A DNA stretch of 64,000 nucleotides from Nissolia schottii (Eukaryota; Streptophyta; Magnoliopsida; Fabales; Fabaceae). A program made the position numbers and the translations under genes. Each line of letters begins with the position of its first letter. Position 1 is the first letter of the stretch. The stretch lies in assembly GCA_003254905.1 (NCBI GenBank), contig QANU01013978.1, positions 342,815 through 406,814 of the forward strand. Reading direction: 5' to 3'. Under the pieces are notes generated by a model. That model was not told the DNA's origin. It searched no databases and saw only the letters and a list, made by a program, of their open reading frames with translations. Shown piece after piece: positions 51,871-61,782 of the stretch.

Positions 51871-52439
51871 GCCCCTAATTTAACCCTAATTTTCTGTTTG
51901 TTGTGTGTGTGTGTGTGAGAGAGAGGGAGAGAGAGACTGTGTGTGTGTGTTTGTGTGTGGGGGGTGGGCTTAGTGGTAGTGGGCTGGGCTGGGGTAGTGG
52001 GTAGTGGGTAAGAAAAAACAGTGTTTTTAGGGAAAAAAAAAAAAAAGAGGGCGGGTCACCCGCCGACCCGCCAAAACTTACCCGACCCGTGCGGGTGGCG
52101 GGTCTGGCGGGTACCCTTAAAAAAAATTACATTTTTACCCGACCCGACCCGCCCGCCGGAGGGCGGGTCGGGTCTGTGACACGGGCGGGTCCTACCCGAC
52201 CCGACCCGTGTGCACCCCTACTTGGAGTTTTTGAAATCTGTCAATTTAGGTCTTGAAAATTTTTGAAATCCATCAATTTCATCTCTGAAAATTTCAAAAT
52301 TCATCAATATCATCCTTATGATATTCAAATTACATCAAATTAGTCCTTGCCTTGAATTAATCTCATATCCCCAAAATTAAAATCATTACTAACTTGATTA
52401 ACCTCTAATCACTAAATTAAAGACTAATTAATTAATTAA

Positions 52440-53630
52440 GCTTAAATACGTTTTTAGTCCTTGTAAAATTAAAATGTTTATCTTTGGTTCCTATAAAATT
52501 TTTCTCTAAGATTTAGTTCTGAAAAAAAAAATTATTTGTTTTTTGTCTCTACATTAGTTGGAGACAGTTTATGCTAACATGTCCATTACTTTTGTCATAG
52601 GGCAGCAAACTCCATTAAACCACCCAAAAAACCCAAAACCACCCGTCCACCATTAAACCTGACTAAACCCGACCCGATTTGTCAAAAAAAAAATTCCGAC
52701 CAAAACTAACCCCACCGGAGTGGACGGGCCATCCGCTGCGGCCATCAAGGAGAACCTGTCGATTCTGTTGCCGCCGCCGCTGCCTGGGATGAAGGGAGTG
52801 TCATTGTTGTTGTTCAAATGAGTGGATGTTAGCATGGAGGATGAGAGGCACCTGAAATTCCTCTTATTCTTCTTATTCTCTCGTGCCCCTTCTTCGCTTT
52901 TCAAATTAGGGTTTTGATAAAGATAAAGTGCTCACCCTTGTTCTTTCGATTGTCCACAGAAACAACCTATCATTGTGAGTAATTCTTCAACCTCTCTCTA
53001 ATTTTCTTCTCTCTTTTTCATTCTACTATTATCAATTTTTTATTTTCTCTGAAAATGCATGTGCACATGTTGGTTGTTTGGTTCTGCTAGATTTTCCCCT
53101 CTAACAATTGGGGGGGGGGGGGGGGTGTATTNGTTGGTTGAAATTGTATGCTATTTGGATTGGTGCTTTTGATTTTATTTTTGTTGATTGTGTGTTGAAT
53201 TTGGTTGCTGATTTTAGGTTGTAGAAGGGGATTTCTGTTTGGATAATGTCGTCGAGGTATCTGATCCTTGATAACTGCCCGATTCATCAATGGAAGGTTA
53301 TGGAGCTGAAGAGGAGGAAGTTAACCACCAAGATAGAAGAGATAAGAGAGAAGGGAGACATGGGGTTGGGGTTCGTTTTAGTTGGAATTTTTTTTTGGAC
53401 AAACTGGGTCGGGTTTAATACCCGGTGGGTGGGTGGTTTTGGGGTTTTTTTGGGCAGCTTAATGAAGTTTGCCACATGGCGTGCAAAGTAACGGACAACA
53501 TGAACCGTCTCTAATTAACAGTAGGGACTAAAAACAAATAATTTTTTTAGAGACTAAATCCTAACGAAATATTTTACAAGGACCAAAGAGAAGCATTTCA
53601 ATTTTACAGGGACTAAAAATGTATTTAAGC
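52440..53630. mobile_element. Long-TIR DNA transposon (Mutator-like, non-autonomous) nested in the foldback element
   Basis: The left end GCTTAAATACGTTTTTAGTC pairs with the reverse complement of the right end, GCTTAAATACATTTTTAGTC. The arms extend to about 250-300 bases: GGGTCGGGTTTA and GGTGGTTTTGGGTTTTTT on the minus side of the left arm match GGGTCGGGTTTAAT and GGTGGTTTTGGGGTTTTT near 53405-53450. The centre (52880-53250) is less repetitive, leader-like, with a poly-G tract and one N. No transposase is visible, and an exact target duplication is not clear. Confidence 0.75.
53109..53132. other. Poly-G tract with an ambiguous base
   Basis: About 16 G in a row followed by an N at 53132. The length is probably unreliable. 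Confidence 0.9.
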
Positions 53631-54440
53631 CAACTAATGAATACTAATTAAAATACATAATTAACACACCCAATTAATAAAATAACCATTAATCACATTC
53701 ATTCCAAATATTATTTATCCATTTATGCTCAATTAATTCGTTTTAGGACTTATAAATAATATTTTCTGTTGTGGACTTAAATTTATTTCCCACATCAGAC
53801 AATCTACAATAGAAAATAGGGGTATAGTGAAAACAAAAAATACATGAAATGAAAACAAAAACTTAATTGATCATTAGTCATCTGTCGTAATGAAAAACTT
53901 GGGTGAAGTGTAACTTTGCACATAATTTGGAGTAGTGAAATTTTAACAAATCTCAATTACAGAAATTGACAAATAATATTTGAAACGAATGTGATGAATG
54001 ATTATTTTGTTAATTAGGTATCTTAATTATGTATTTTAATTAGTGTTAATTAGTATTTACTTAGGTGATTAGAAGTCAATTAGGTTAGTTAGGGTTTTAA
54101 TCCAGGGGACATGGGGTTAATTTGGGTCAAGGACTAATTTGATGTAATTTGAATATCATAGAGACTATATTAAAGGATTTCAAAAACTTTAGGGACTAAA
54201 TTGACGGATTTTGAAAACTTTAGAGACTAATTTGATGGATAAGGTGCCACACAAGCATCTATGTGGTCATGCCATGTGGCATTTAACATGTCACGTCAGC
54301 AGTTGTCAGATGGAGAATTAACGTCAATGACTAATTTGACTGACATTTGCCAACATCAAGAATAAATTTAAATGATTTAAAACTTTGAAGACTAATTTGA
54401 CTGATTTTATCAACAATGAGGATCAATTTGCAAGTTTACT

Positions 54441-57078
54441 CCTTTTCTTCGTGACTAGAACATGGGTTTGTAATTCTCGTTAGAAAAACATATGGCCTCG
54501 TGAATTTCTCAACTGAGCCAACTAGGAGAAAGTTGGATGGTAAGAGTTATTTGTCAATAGTAACTAGTAAGTCACACAACACAATCAAAATGAGCATTGT
54601 TGTTGCAACAAATTACATACATGTATTGGTTGGCCCATAAACGATATAAAGTTGGTTCGTAGTTACCAAGAGTGGTAACGCATGATTGTTATATTCTGTT
54701 GTAATGTGATCAAGTTGACTTGGCTTATCAATTTGTGTGGCTTTTTAGGGATTAAAATGGAAAATTTTGTGGGTAGAGTATGAAGTCATGGACATATGAT
54801 GCGGATTTGTATAGCTTTAGAGACCTTTCAGGGTAAAATGTGTTTACGGACGCTTATTTTATATTACACTATGACCCTACACTCATTACAACATGATAAG
54901 CCATGACCCAGATAAATAAATGAGTATCGGACCCTGTTCAGTTCGGACCGATTCTTCTTCTTTTTTTGAAAATTGCAATTTTTTTTAAAAAAATAATTTT
55001 TTTATTAATTTTGATATAATACTTATATATTTTTGTTGAAAAACATACTCTCACAACACTAATAATATACAAATATTATATAAAAATGATTTTTATTTAT
55101 TCTATAGTATATCATTAATATATAATATGTATTCTCGTAGATGCGCGAAGTATATCGTTAAATATTTCTATATGATTACAATCAAAAAATTATTGATGAA
55201 ATGTAAAAATTTTTAGACAACTCATAGATATTTATAGATATTTATTAAATTATTGCATAAAGAAATTATGACCACTTATTTTGTCCAACTTCTTGTTTAA
55301 ATATTGTAAATTATAAATCAATGTACATTTTTTTTTTAAAAGAAACTTCTTTACAAACAATGTTATTAGTCTGCTTGACTACATTCCCACCATTCCCGCC
55401 ACATTGTTCAATAATGACGCATGTGTTGACTACAATTCAACCTAGGATTGGTACGTGCACAGTTGCGTGGAGTGTATCATTAAATATATTTATATGCATA
55501 CAAAATAAATATTATTGATGCAATGTATGATTTTTGAGATAAACCATGACAAATATTAATTATTAGTCAAGAGAATTTGCGCCCCCTTATTAAAATGCAA
55601 GAAGTTGTAAGGAAAGTCTCAAATCCCCTTATTATACAAATGTTATTTTGTCAATAACAAATACCAATGCTATTTTCTAAATAAAAAAAAATACTACTGT
55701 TGTTTTTAAACTTTCATTTATCATAATTCAAAGGTCATACCCTTTCTCTCATTCCATCTTCCATTTTCAAAAATATACTCACCCCTTTTATGAACCCTGG
55801 AATTTCTTACCCCATATTACGCCTCTCTTCCCCTGTTGTGCTCTACCGTTTGTCAATCTATTGTTGTTAATGCTCCTCTAACTCTAGCTCCTTACCCTCT
55901 ACCGTGTCATTCATGTGGTTTCTTCGCACCAAGAACGCCGTCGGAACACACAGTGGTTTGCGCTCGCAACGTGACTTCTTCTCATTCTCTTTTATTTGGC
56001 AATTTACGCTCGCGTTGTGCCATGTTGATGTCAATCTCTGCTGAAGGGATCTCTAATGGCACTCTCCCGTGCGGTTTCATATTTAGATCTGGCCAGGGCG
56101 CCAATTCACGTGCGAGTCTTCTCTTACAAACACAATCCGATTTGATGTGATTGAAAAACCATGGTCGGAACATTTCTCCATTGTAATTAAAGTCAGGAAC
56201 ACCATGGCCGGAACACTTGCACTTCTGCGTCTCCTTCCAGTCCACATGTGCACTCACGAAGGTGGAGACCTCGTTGTTGTTGTTGAAGAATGGGTCTAAG
56301 ATGGTGACCTTGTTGCCTAAAATTGAAGGAACAAGAGGCAATTTTTTTGGGGCTAGTAGAAGAGAACAGAAAATTGAGCTTTTATTTCTTTTGGGATGAC
56401 TTGCGGTCTATGGAGTGTCGGAGTCTATATAAGAGAGAGATGAGAAGGATGAGGGAGACTATGAGAATAGTTTGGAGTGGGTGAAGGCTACCATGGTATC
56501 CTACCAGTCTGGTACCATTCAATGGTACCCTTATTTTTCAAGAATTTCTCACTTGCAAATTACAGAAACTGCCACCGCACTAATTACTTTTTAAAAAATT
56601 GCACATACATCCCTGTACTGTTTTGATTTGCAACAATCCTTTTCCCTCATCCCTTTCCCCAGTCTCTCTTTTTATCACGCATGCTCCCTGCACCTTTCTC
56701 TCTCCTTATCTCACTCAGCTCCCAAAATCCCACCTCCGCCCTCTCTCTCGAACTCGTGCTCGCATTCTCGCTTTCATATTCAAAAGTTTTGTATCCAAAA
56801 CCATCATCATTCATCATCTCCAAGCACCACCACCATCATCTCTCTTATAGATTATTGGCCACCTAAAACCAACAATGCTGAATTGCAGGATGCCACAACT
56901 AGGAAATTCTTTGCATAAGGACACAGTCCAATAAGAAAATTGTTAACATCTTGTTAATATACATTCTTCATTAAAACTTCACCACCGGCCAGGTCAAAAG
57001 GAGAAATGAAGACCTTTCATCCAAAATATGAATTAAAAAAAAATATATTAATATTAAGATAAAATTGAAACAACATTA
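54441..57078. other. Spacer between the foldback nest and the young copia element
   Basis: 54441-55800 is AT-rich without genes. 55800-56400 is less AT-rich and holds a possible small heat-shock protein fragment on the minus strand (listed separately). 56560-56900 is C/T-rich and resembles a plant leader, but no conserved frame follows. Confidence 0.45.
56215..56341 (-). pseudogene. Possible 5' fragment of a class I small heat-shock protein gene
   Basis: Read on the minus strand from 56341, the frame gives PLVPSILGNKVTILDPF, then NNNNEVSTFVSAHVDWKETQ. This resembles the start of plant class I sHSPs (an S-L-I-P-S-F-type N-terminus, a DPF motif, then xFV..RVDWKE before the alpha-crystallin domain). 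The expected initiator is TTG here instead of ATG. After DWKET a one-base shift is needed to keep similarity (EVQVF), and a stop follows soon after. The alpha-crystallin domain itself is not recognisable downstream. It is a broken fragment with no plausible function. The call rests on eye comparison of about 40 residues. Confidence 0.5.
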
Positions 57079-57431
57079 TGTAAACAAAACTTAATGCGGA
57101 AACGAAATTCGAATTGAGGGAACCAACCTCCCGCCATTGCTTTTCTCTTCTGCAGCAAACAATCTCGTCTGTTCCTTTGGTTTTCCAAACCCTCACTCGC
57201 TCTCAACTTGATGGTGTTTGTTTCAGAATAGAGCAGTAGGTTCAGTGACCCAAAGGAAGAGCAACACACTCCTTTTTATAAACTCTGGCCATCACAGAGT
57301 CTGGTGAGTGAGGAGCAAAAAACATGGGAGAGGTTGAGAGAGGTTAGCCAAAAATGGACCACAAAATGGGGAGCATGTTAAACCACTTCTCCTAAAATAA
57401 AGGAAGTGGAGAAAATGTGAAAATGCTAACA
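57079..57431 (-). repeat. 3' LTR of the young copia element
   Basis: 353 bases, TG...CA ends. Contains TATAAAAAGG on the minus strand (57271-57280) as the likely promoter TATA. Carries three extra bases compared with the other LTR near 57263. Confidence 0.95.
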
Positions 57432-57442
57432 TTCTCCCACTT
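57432..57442 (-). other. Polypurine tract
   Basis: AAGTGGGAGAA on the minus strand, directly next to the 3' LTR; the plus-strand DNA primer site in LTR element replication. Confidence 0.85.
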
Positions 57443-57711
57443 GGTCCATTTACTCATCATCAACCATAATAAGAAACAAAATATATGAATCATGGCGATA
57501 GGTCCTCCAATAATGAGTATTATCTTCCATGTATCACAATATATTAAGCTTCTCGATACCATCCCTTAACTTAATGAATAAACCATATGTTCATTCTGGG
57601 TCAAGATCAAAAGTATTTTCCCAAAATAAATAATGTGCACAAAATATATGAGAAAATATCAAACTGAATTAAGAGTTTCATCGAAAACAATAAATGTACG
57701 TACAATGAAAA

Positions 57712-60700
57712 TCACATTGTGGAACCAAGTCCCATTCGTACTACATGATCCTTGAAATTCTTTGGTGGCATGCCTTTAGTTAAAGGATCGGCAATCATCA
57801 ACTCAGTGCTAACGTGTTCAATGACCACTTTCTTTTCTTTAACACGTTCTCTTATGGCTAAATATTTAATGTCGATGTGCTTACTTCGACTTCCACTCTT
57901 GTTATTTTTAGCCATAAATACAGCAGCAGAGTTGTCACAGTACAACTTCAATGGCTTACTAATAGAGTCTACAACTCTAAGCCCAGATATGAAACTCTTC
58001 AACCATACACCATGTGAGGTAGCCTCAAAACAAGAAACGAACTCAGCCTCCATAGTGGAAGTAGCAGTCAAGGTCTGCTTTGCACTTCTCCAAGAAACAG
58101 CTCCACCAGCTAGCATAAAAACATAACCAGACGTTGATTTCCTGGTATCAATGCAGCCAGCATAATCTGAATCGGAGTAGCCAATTACTTCCAGATTATC
58201 AGTTCGTCTGTACATAAGCATGTAGTTCTTTGTCCCTTGAATATATCTCATCACCTTCTTTGCAGCTTTCCAGTGGTCAACACCTGGATTACTCTGATAT
58301 CTTCCCAAAACTCCAACAGCATATGCTATGTCAGGTCTGGTACAAACCTGAGCATACATAAGGCTTCCAACAGCTGAAGCATATGGGATATTCTTCATGT
58401 GTTCCCGTTCAAAATCATTTCTCGGGCACTGACTCAAATCGAGTTTGTCGCCCTTCACAATGGGAGCTACACTTGGTGAACAATCCTTCATGTTAAATCT
58501 CTCTAAAACTTTGTTGATATAGGCTTCTTGAGACAAACCCAAAATGCCTCTAGATCTTTCCCTATGGATCTTAATGCCAATGACATAAGATGCCTCTCCC
58601 ATATCCTTCATATCAAAGTTCTTCGAGAGGAATTGCTTCACCTCATATAGCATACCCTTATCATTAGTCGCAAGCAAAATATCATCCACGTATAAGACCA
58701 GAAAACAAATTTTACTCCCACTGACCCTTTGGTATATACATTGATCCATGATGTTCTCTTCGAATCCAAATGAAGTGATGACATCATGAAACTTTAGATA
58801 CCATTGGCGGGAGGCTTGTTTCAAACCATAGATGGATTTATTAAGCTTACAAACTAAGTGCTCACCATCACTAGAGAAGAATCCTTCAGGCTGTTTCATG
58901 TAAACCTCTTCCTCTAGATTACCATTAAGGAATGCCGTTTTCACATCCATTTGATGTAACTCAAGGTCAAAATGAGCTACTAACGCCATAATTACTCGGA
59001 AAGAATCTTTCTTAGATACAGGAGAAAAAGTCTCCGTGTAATCGATTCCTTCTCTTTGAGTGAATCCTTTGGCAACAAGTCTTGCCTTATGTCTCTCAAT
59101 GTTACCTTGTGAGTCTTTCTTGGTTTTAAAGACCCATCTACATCCAATGGCTTTTACACCATCAGGCAACTGTACAAGATCCCAGACTTGGTTAGATGCC
59201 ATAGAATCCATCTCGTCTTTCATGGCACTGTACCATAAGTTTGATTCTTTAGAACTCATGGCTTGTGAAAACGTTTCAGGATCATTTGCGGCTCCAATGT
59301 TGTAGTCCGATTCTTGCAGATACACTACATAATCACTAGGAATTGCTGACCTTTTGACTCTAGTAGATCTTCTTAATGTTATCTCATCATATTGATGAGG
59401 AATTTGTTGCTCAACCGGTTGTTCAATAGGTTGTTCAACATTATCTTGATACTCCTCATCGATAACTTGATCTATATAGTCATTTTCAACAATTTGTGGA
59501 CATTCAATCGTTGGTTGTCTAACACCCGTTTGTACTTGAGGGGTGTGAATGACAACCAATCTGTCACTTGAGCTAGAGGGTTGAGCTTCATAGCGATCCT
59601 TTTCAGAAGCAATGTCCTGAAATTGACCACTCCCACTGATCAAGTCATTCTCAAGAAATTTTGCATTTCTTGATTCCACAATCCTAGTGCTATGTGATGG
59701 ACAATAAAATCTATACCCCTTGGACTTTTCAGCATATCCAATGAAATACCCACTAATAGTCCTTGGGTCTAGTTTCTTCTCTTGTGGATTATAAATTCTC
59801 ACTTCAGATGGGCATCCCCAAACGCGTATATGCCGCAAACTTGGTTTCCAACCTTTGAATAACTCAAAAGGTGTCTTTGAGACAGCCTTGGTTGGAACTC
59901 GGTTTAATATATACACAGCCGTCTTTAGTGCTTCATTCCACAAGAATTGAGGAAGTTTTCTATTACTCCTCATACTTCTTACCATGTCCATTAAAGTTCG
60001 GTTTCTTCTTTCAGCCACACCATTCTGATCCGGAGAACCAGGCATAGTGTATTGGGCAACAATCCCATGTTCCTGAAGAAACTTCGCAAATGGACCAGGT
60101 GCTTGTCCATTTTCTGTGTATCTACCATAGTACTCTCCACCTCTATCAGACCTCACGATCTTAATTTGCTTTCCACATTGTTTCTCCACTTCTACCTTAA
60201 AGATTTTAAAGGCGTCCAAAGCTTCGTCCTTAGAACGAAGTAAGTAGAGATACATATACCGTGAATAATCGTCTATAAAGGTGATGAAGTATTTCGGACT
60301 ACTTGCATCCATATCTGGACAACAAATATCCGTATGTATGATTTCTAACAGGTTTGAGCTCCTCTTTGCACCCTTTTTAGACTTGTTGGTTTGCTTACCC
60401 TTAATGCAATCCACACAAGTCTCAAAATCAGCAAAATCCAAAGTACTAAGTACTCCTTCATTTACCAATCTCTTAATTCTCTCGATAGAGATGTGTCCCA
60501 ATCTACGGTGCCACAACATAGAGGATTCCTCATTCACAACACATCGTTTAACCCCGGCGGTAACATGCATAGAATTATAAGTAGCATTATTTCGCAATTC
60601 AATATAGTAAAGACCATCGAGTAATGCACCGGAACCAATAATTCCAGATTTATTAACTAAAGTAAATCCAGAATCCGAAAAATTAAAGGAAAAACCAAAT

Positions 60701-61782
60701 GGCGCAAGTCTCGATACAGAAATCAAATTCTTAGAAAAACTTGGAACATAAAATGTCTTTTCTAAATGCAAAACGAAACCGCTACTTAAAACCAAATTGC
60801 AAGTTCCAATGGCTTCCACATGTGAACTCATCTTCCCGCCTGAATAGATGTATTGTTCACTTCCCACTGGTCTCCTGAGGCTTTCCATACCCTGCAAGGT
60901 ATTAGAAACATGGATTGTAGAACCAGAATCAATCCACCATGTGTTATGATTAATACTAACCATATTAGATTCATAACAAACAAAAGCAAATGGAGTACCT
61001 TTCTTGTCAAGCCAGTTCTTAAACTTCATGCAGTCTTTCTTCATGTGTCCCTTCTTCTTGCAAAAGAAACACTTTGACTCTTTCTTTATGGCTGATTGAG
61101 GAGGAATATTGCCCTTATTTTTGGCATAATCCTTCTTTTTCTTTCCGTCAAAAGTCAAGTTCACCCTTTCACTCTCCTCTATCATCAACCTTTCCTCTTC
61201 TTGAACACACATAGTCAATAGTTCGTTAATTGACCATTTTTCTTTATGTGTGTTATAAGAGATTTTGAAAGGGCCATATTGATGTGGCAGAGAGCACAAA
61301 ATGTAGTGAACCAGGAAAGAATCTGACATGGTAACTTCCAAGGCTTTTAGCTGAGCCGCTATATCCCTCATGCGCATGATGTGATCACGCACTCCTCTTA
61401 TCCCAGTGAGCTTTAGGGATGAGAACTGTATAATTAGGGTGCTGGCAAGCGCCTTCTCAGATGTAACAAACTGATCATCAATGGCTTTCAGAAGATCTTT
61501 GACCTTAGTATGCTGGTCAACAGAACCACGGATACCAGCAGAAATCTTTGTCTTTATGAACATTACGGAGAGACGGTTAGATCTCTCCCATTTTTCATAA
61601 AGATCAACAGCATCTGGAAGGCTGGCTTCAGTAATACCTGGTGGTTCGTTTTTCCTAATAGCATAGTCAATATCCATCCAGCCCAAATGGAGAAGAATTC
61701 TCTCCTTCCAAACCTTATAGTTGTCACCTCTCAATTCAGGAATATCACATTTAATATCAGAAATATTCGCAGGTTGAATAAC
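57712..61782 (-). CDS. Copia gag-pol polyprotein (single open frame)
   Basis: The frame runs without a stop from 61794 to 57712 (about 1360 codons). Residue numbers below count from 61794. Order: gag (about 10-230, with LRGDNYKVWKERILLHLGW), CCHC zinc knuckle C242-C245-H250-C255, protease with D289 in WWIDSGST, GAG-pre-integrase/zinc domain with H429, H434, C460 and C463, integrase with D489, D550 and E595, reverse transcriptase about 870-1110 with YVDD (D1037, D1038), and RNase H with D1210, D1287 and ADPLTKGM near the end. This protease-integrase-RT-RNase H order is the Ty1/copia order. The frame has no ATG at its head: it opens with TTG just after an in-frame TGA, and the first ATG is inside the gag fold (codon 40). 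TTCTTTGCAG at 61791-61782 looks like a splice acceptor, so the start codon is probably supplied by a leader exon. Start given here is therefore the acceptor. Confidence 0.93.
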   Translation of the reverse strand, partial: VIQPANISDIKCDIPELRGDNYKVWKERILLHLGWMDIDYAIRKNEPPGITEASLPDAVDLYEKWERSNRLSVMFIKTKISAGIRGSVDQHTKVKDLLKAIDDQFVTSEKALASTLIIQFSSLKLTGIRGVRDHIMRMRDIAAQLKALEVTMSDSFLVHYILCSLPHQYGPFKISYNTHKEKWSINELLTMCVQEEERLMIEESERVNLTFDGKKKKDYAKNKGNIPPQSAIKKESKCFFCKKKGHMKKDCMKFKNWLDKKGTPFAFVCYESNMVSINHNTWWIDSGSTIHVSNTLQGMESLRRPVGSEQYIYSGGKMSSHVEAIGTCNLVLSSGFVLHLEKTFYVPSFSKNLISVSRLAPFGFSFNFSDSGFTLVNKSGIIGSGALLDGLYYIELRNNATYNSMHVTAGVKRCVVNEESSMLWHRRLGHISIERIKRLVNEGVLSTLDFADFETCVDCIKGKQTNKSKKGAKRSSNLLEIIHTDICCPDMDASSPKYFITFIDDYSRYMYLYLLRSKDEALDAFKIFKVEVEKQCGKQIKIVRSDRGGEYYGRYTENGQAPGPFAKFLQEHGIVAQYTMPGSPDQNGVAERRNRTLMDMVRSMRSNRKLPQFLWNEALKTAVYILNRVPTKAVSKTPFELFKGWKPSLRHIRVWGCPSEVRIYNPQEKKLDPRTISGYFIGYAEKSKGYRFYCPSHSTRIVESRNAKFLENDLISGSGQFQDIASEKDRYEAQPSSSSDRLVVIHTPQVQTGVRQPTIECPQIVENDYIDQVIDEEYQDNVEQPIEQPVEQQIPHQYDEITLRRSTRVKRSAIPSDYVVYLQESDYNIGAANDPETFSQAMSSKESNLWYSAMKDEMDSMASNQVWDLVQLPDGVKAIGCRWVFKTKKDSQGNIERHKARLVAKGFTQREGIDYTETFSPVSKKDSFRVIMALVAHFDLELHQMDVKTAFLNGNLEEEVYMKQPEGFFSSDGEHLVCKLNKSIYGLKQASRQWYLKFHDVITSFGFEENIMDQCIYQRVSGSKICFLVLYVDDILLATNDKGMLYEVKQFLSKNFDMKDMGEASYVIGIKIHRERSRGILGLSQEAYINKVLERFNMKDCSPSVAPIVKGDKLDLSQCPRNDFEREHMKNIPYASAVGSLMYAQVCTRPDIAYAVGVLGRYQSNPGVDHWKAAKKVMRYIQGTKNYMLMYRRTDNLEVIGYSDSDYAGCIDTRKSTSGYVFMLAGGAVSWRSAKQTLTATSTMEAEFVSCFEATSHGVWLKSFISGLRVVDSISKPLKLYCDNSAAVFMAKNNKSGSRSKHIDIKYLAIRERVKEKKVVIEHVSTELMIADPLTKGMPPKNFKDHVVRMGLGSTM

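Larger units (their letters stand above)
51230..52220. mobile_element. hAT-type element with perfect 8-bp duplication, containing an assembly gap
   Basis: The ends are TAGGGGTGAACATGGGT on the left and the reverse complement of the right end, TAGGGGTGCACACGGGT. Both flanks read CTTGGAGT (51222-51229 and 52221-52228). Subterminal GACCC/CCGAC repeats cluster at both ends (ACCCGACCCGCC-like). The interior is an unusual C-rich minisatellite interrupted by 177 N. No transposase is visible, although the gap could hide sequence. Confidence 0.9.
51016..54440. mobile_element. Foldback (long terminal inverted repeat) element carrying two nested insertions
   Basis: The left end AGTAAACTTGTAAATTGGTC pairs with the reverse complement of the right end, AGTAAACTTGCAAATTGATC. 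The match runs on for hundreds of bases (AGTTAATCCTTAACGTTAAT vs AATTAGTCATTGACGTTAAT; TGATATTCAAATTACATCAA in both arms; ACTAATTAAAATACATAATT in both arms). The left arm is split by a hAT-type element (51230-52220) and a second element (52440-53630), whereas the right arm (about 53945-54440) is continuous. Without the insertions the element is about 1.24 kb, two ~0.5-kb arms around a ~200-base centre, and has no coding capacity. CTTTTCTGC and CTTTTCTTC lie just outside the two ends, possibly a worn 9-bp Mutator-type duplication. Confidence 0.82.

Noticed and set aside
51347-51878. Long open frames on both strands (Pro/Arg and Gly/Arg rich) across the N run
   Set aside because: They are translations of a C-rich tandem repeat and of 177 unknown bases inside a transposon; not genes.
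55836-56150. Plus-strand frame of 104 codons
   Set aside because: No domain recognised; the minus strand of the neighbouring segment is the one with similarity to a known protein.
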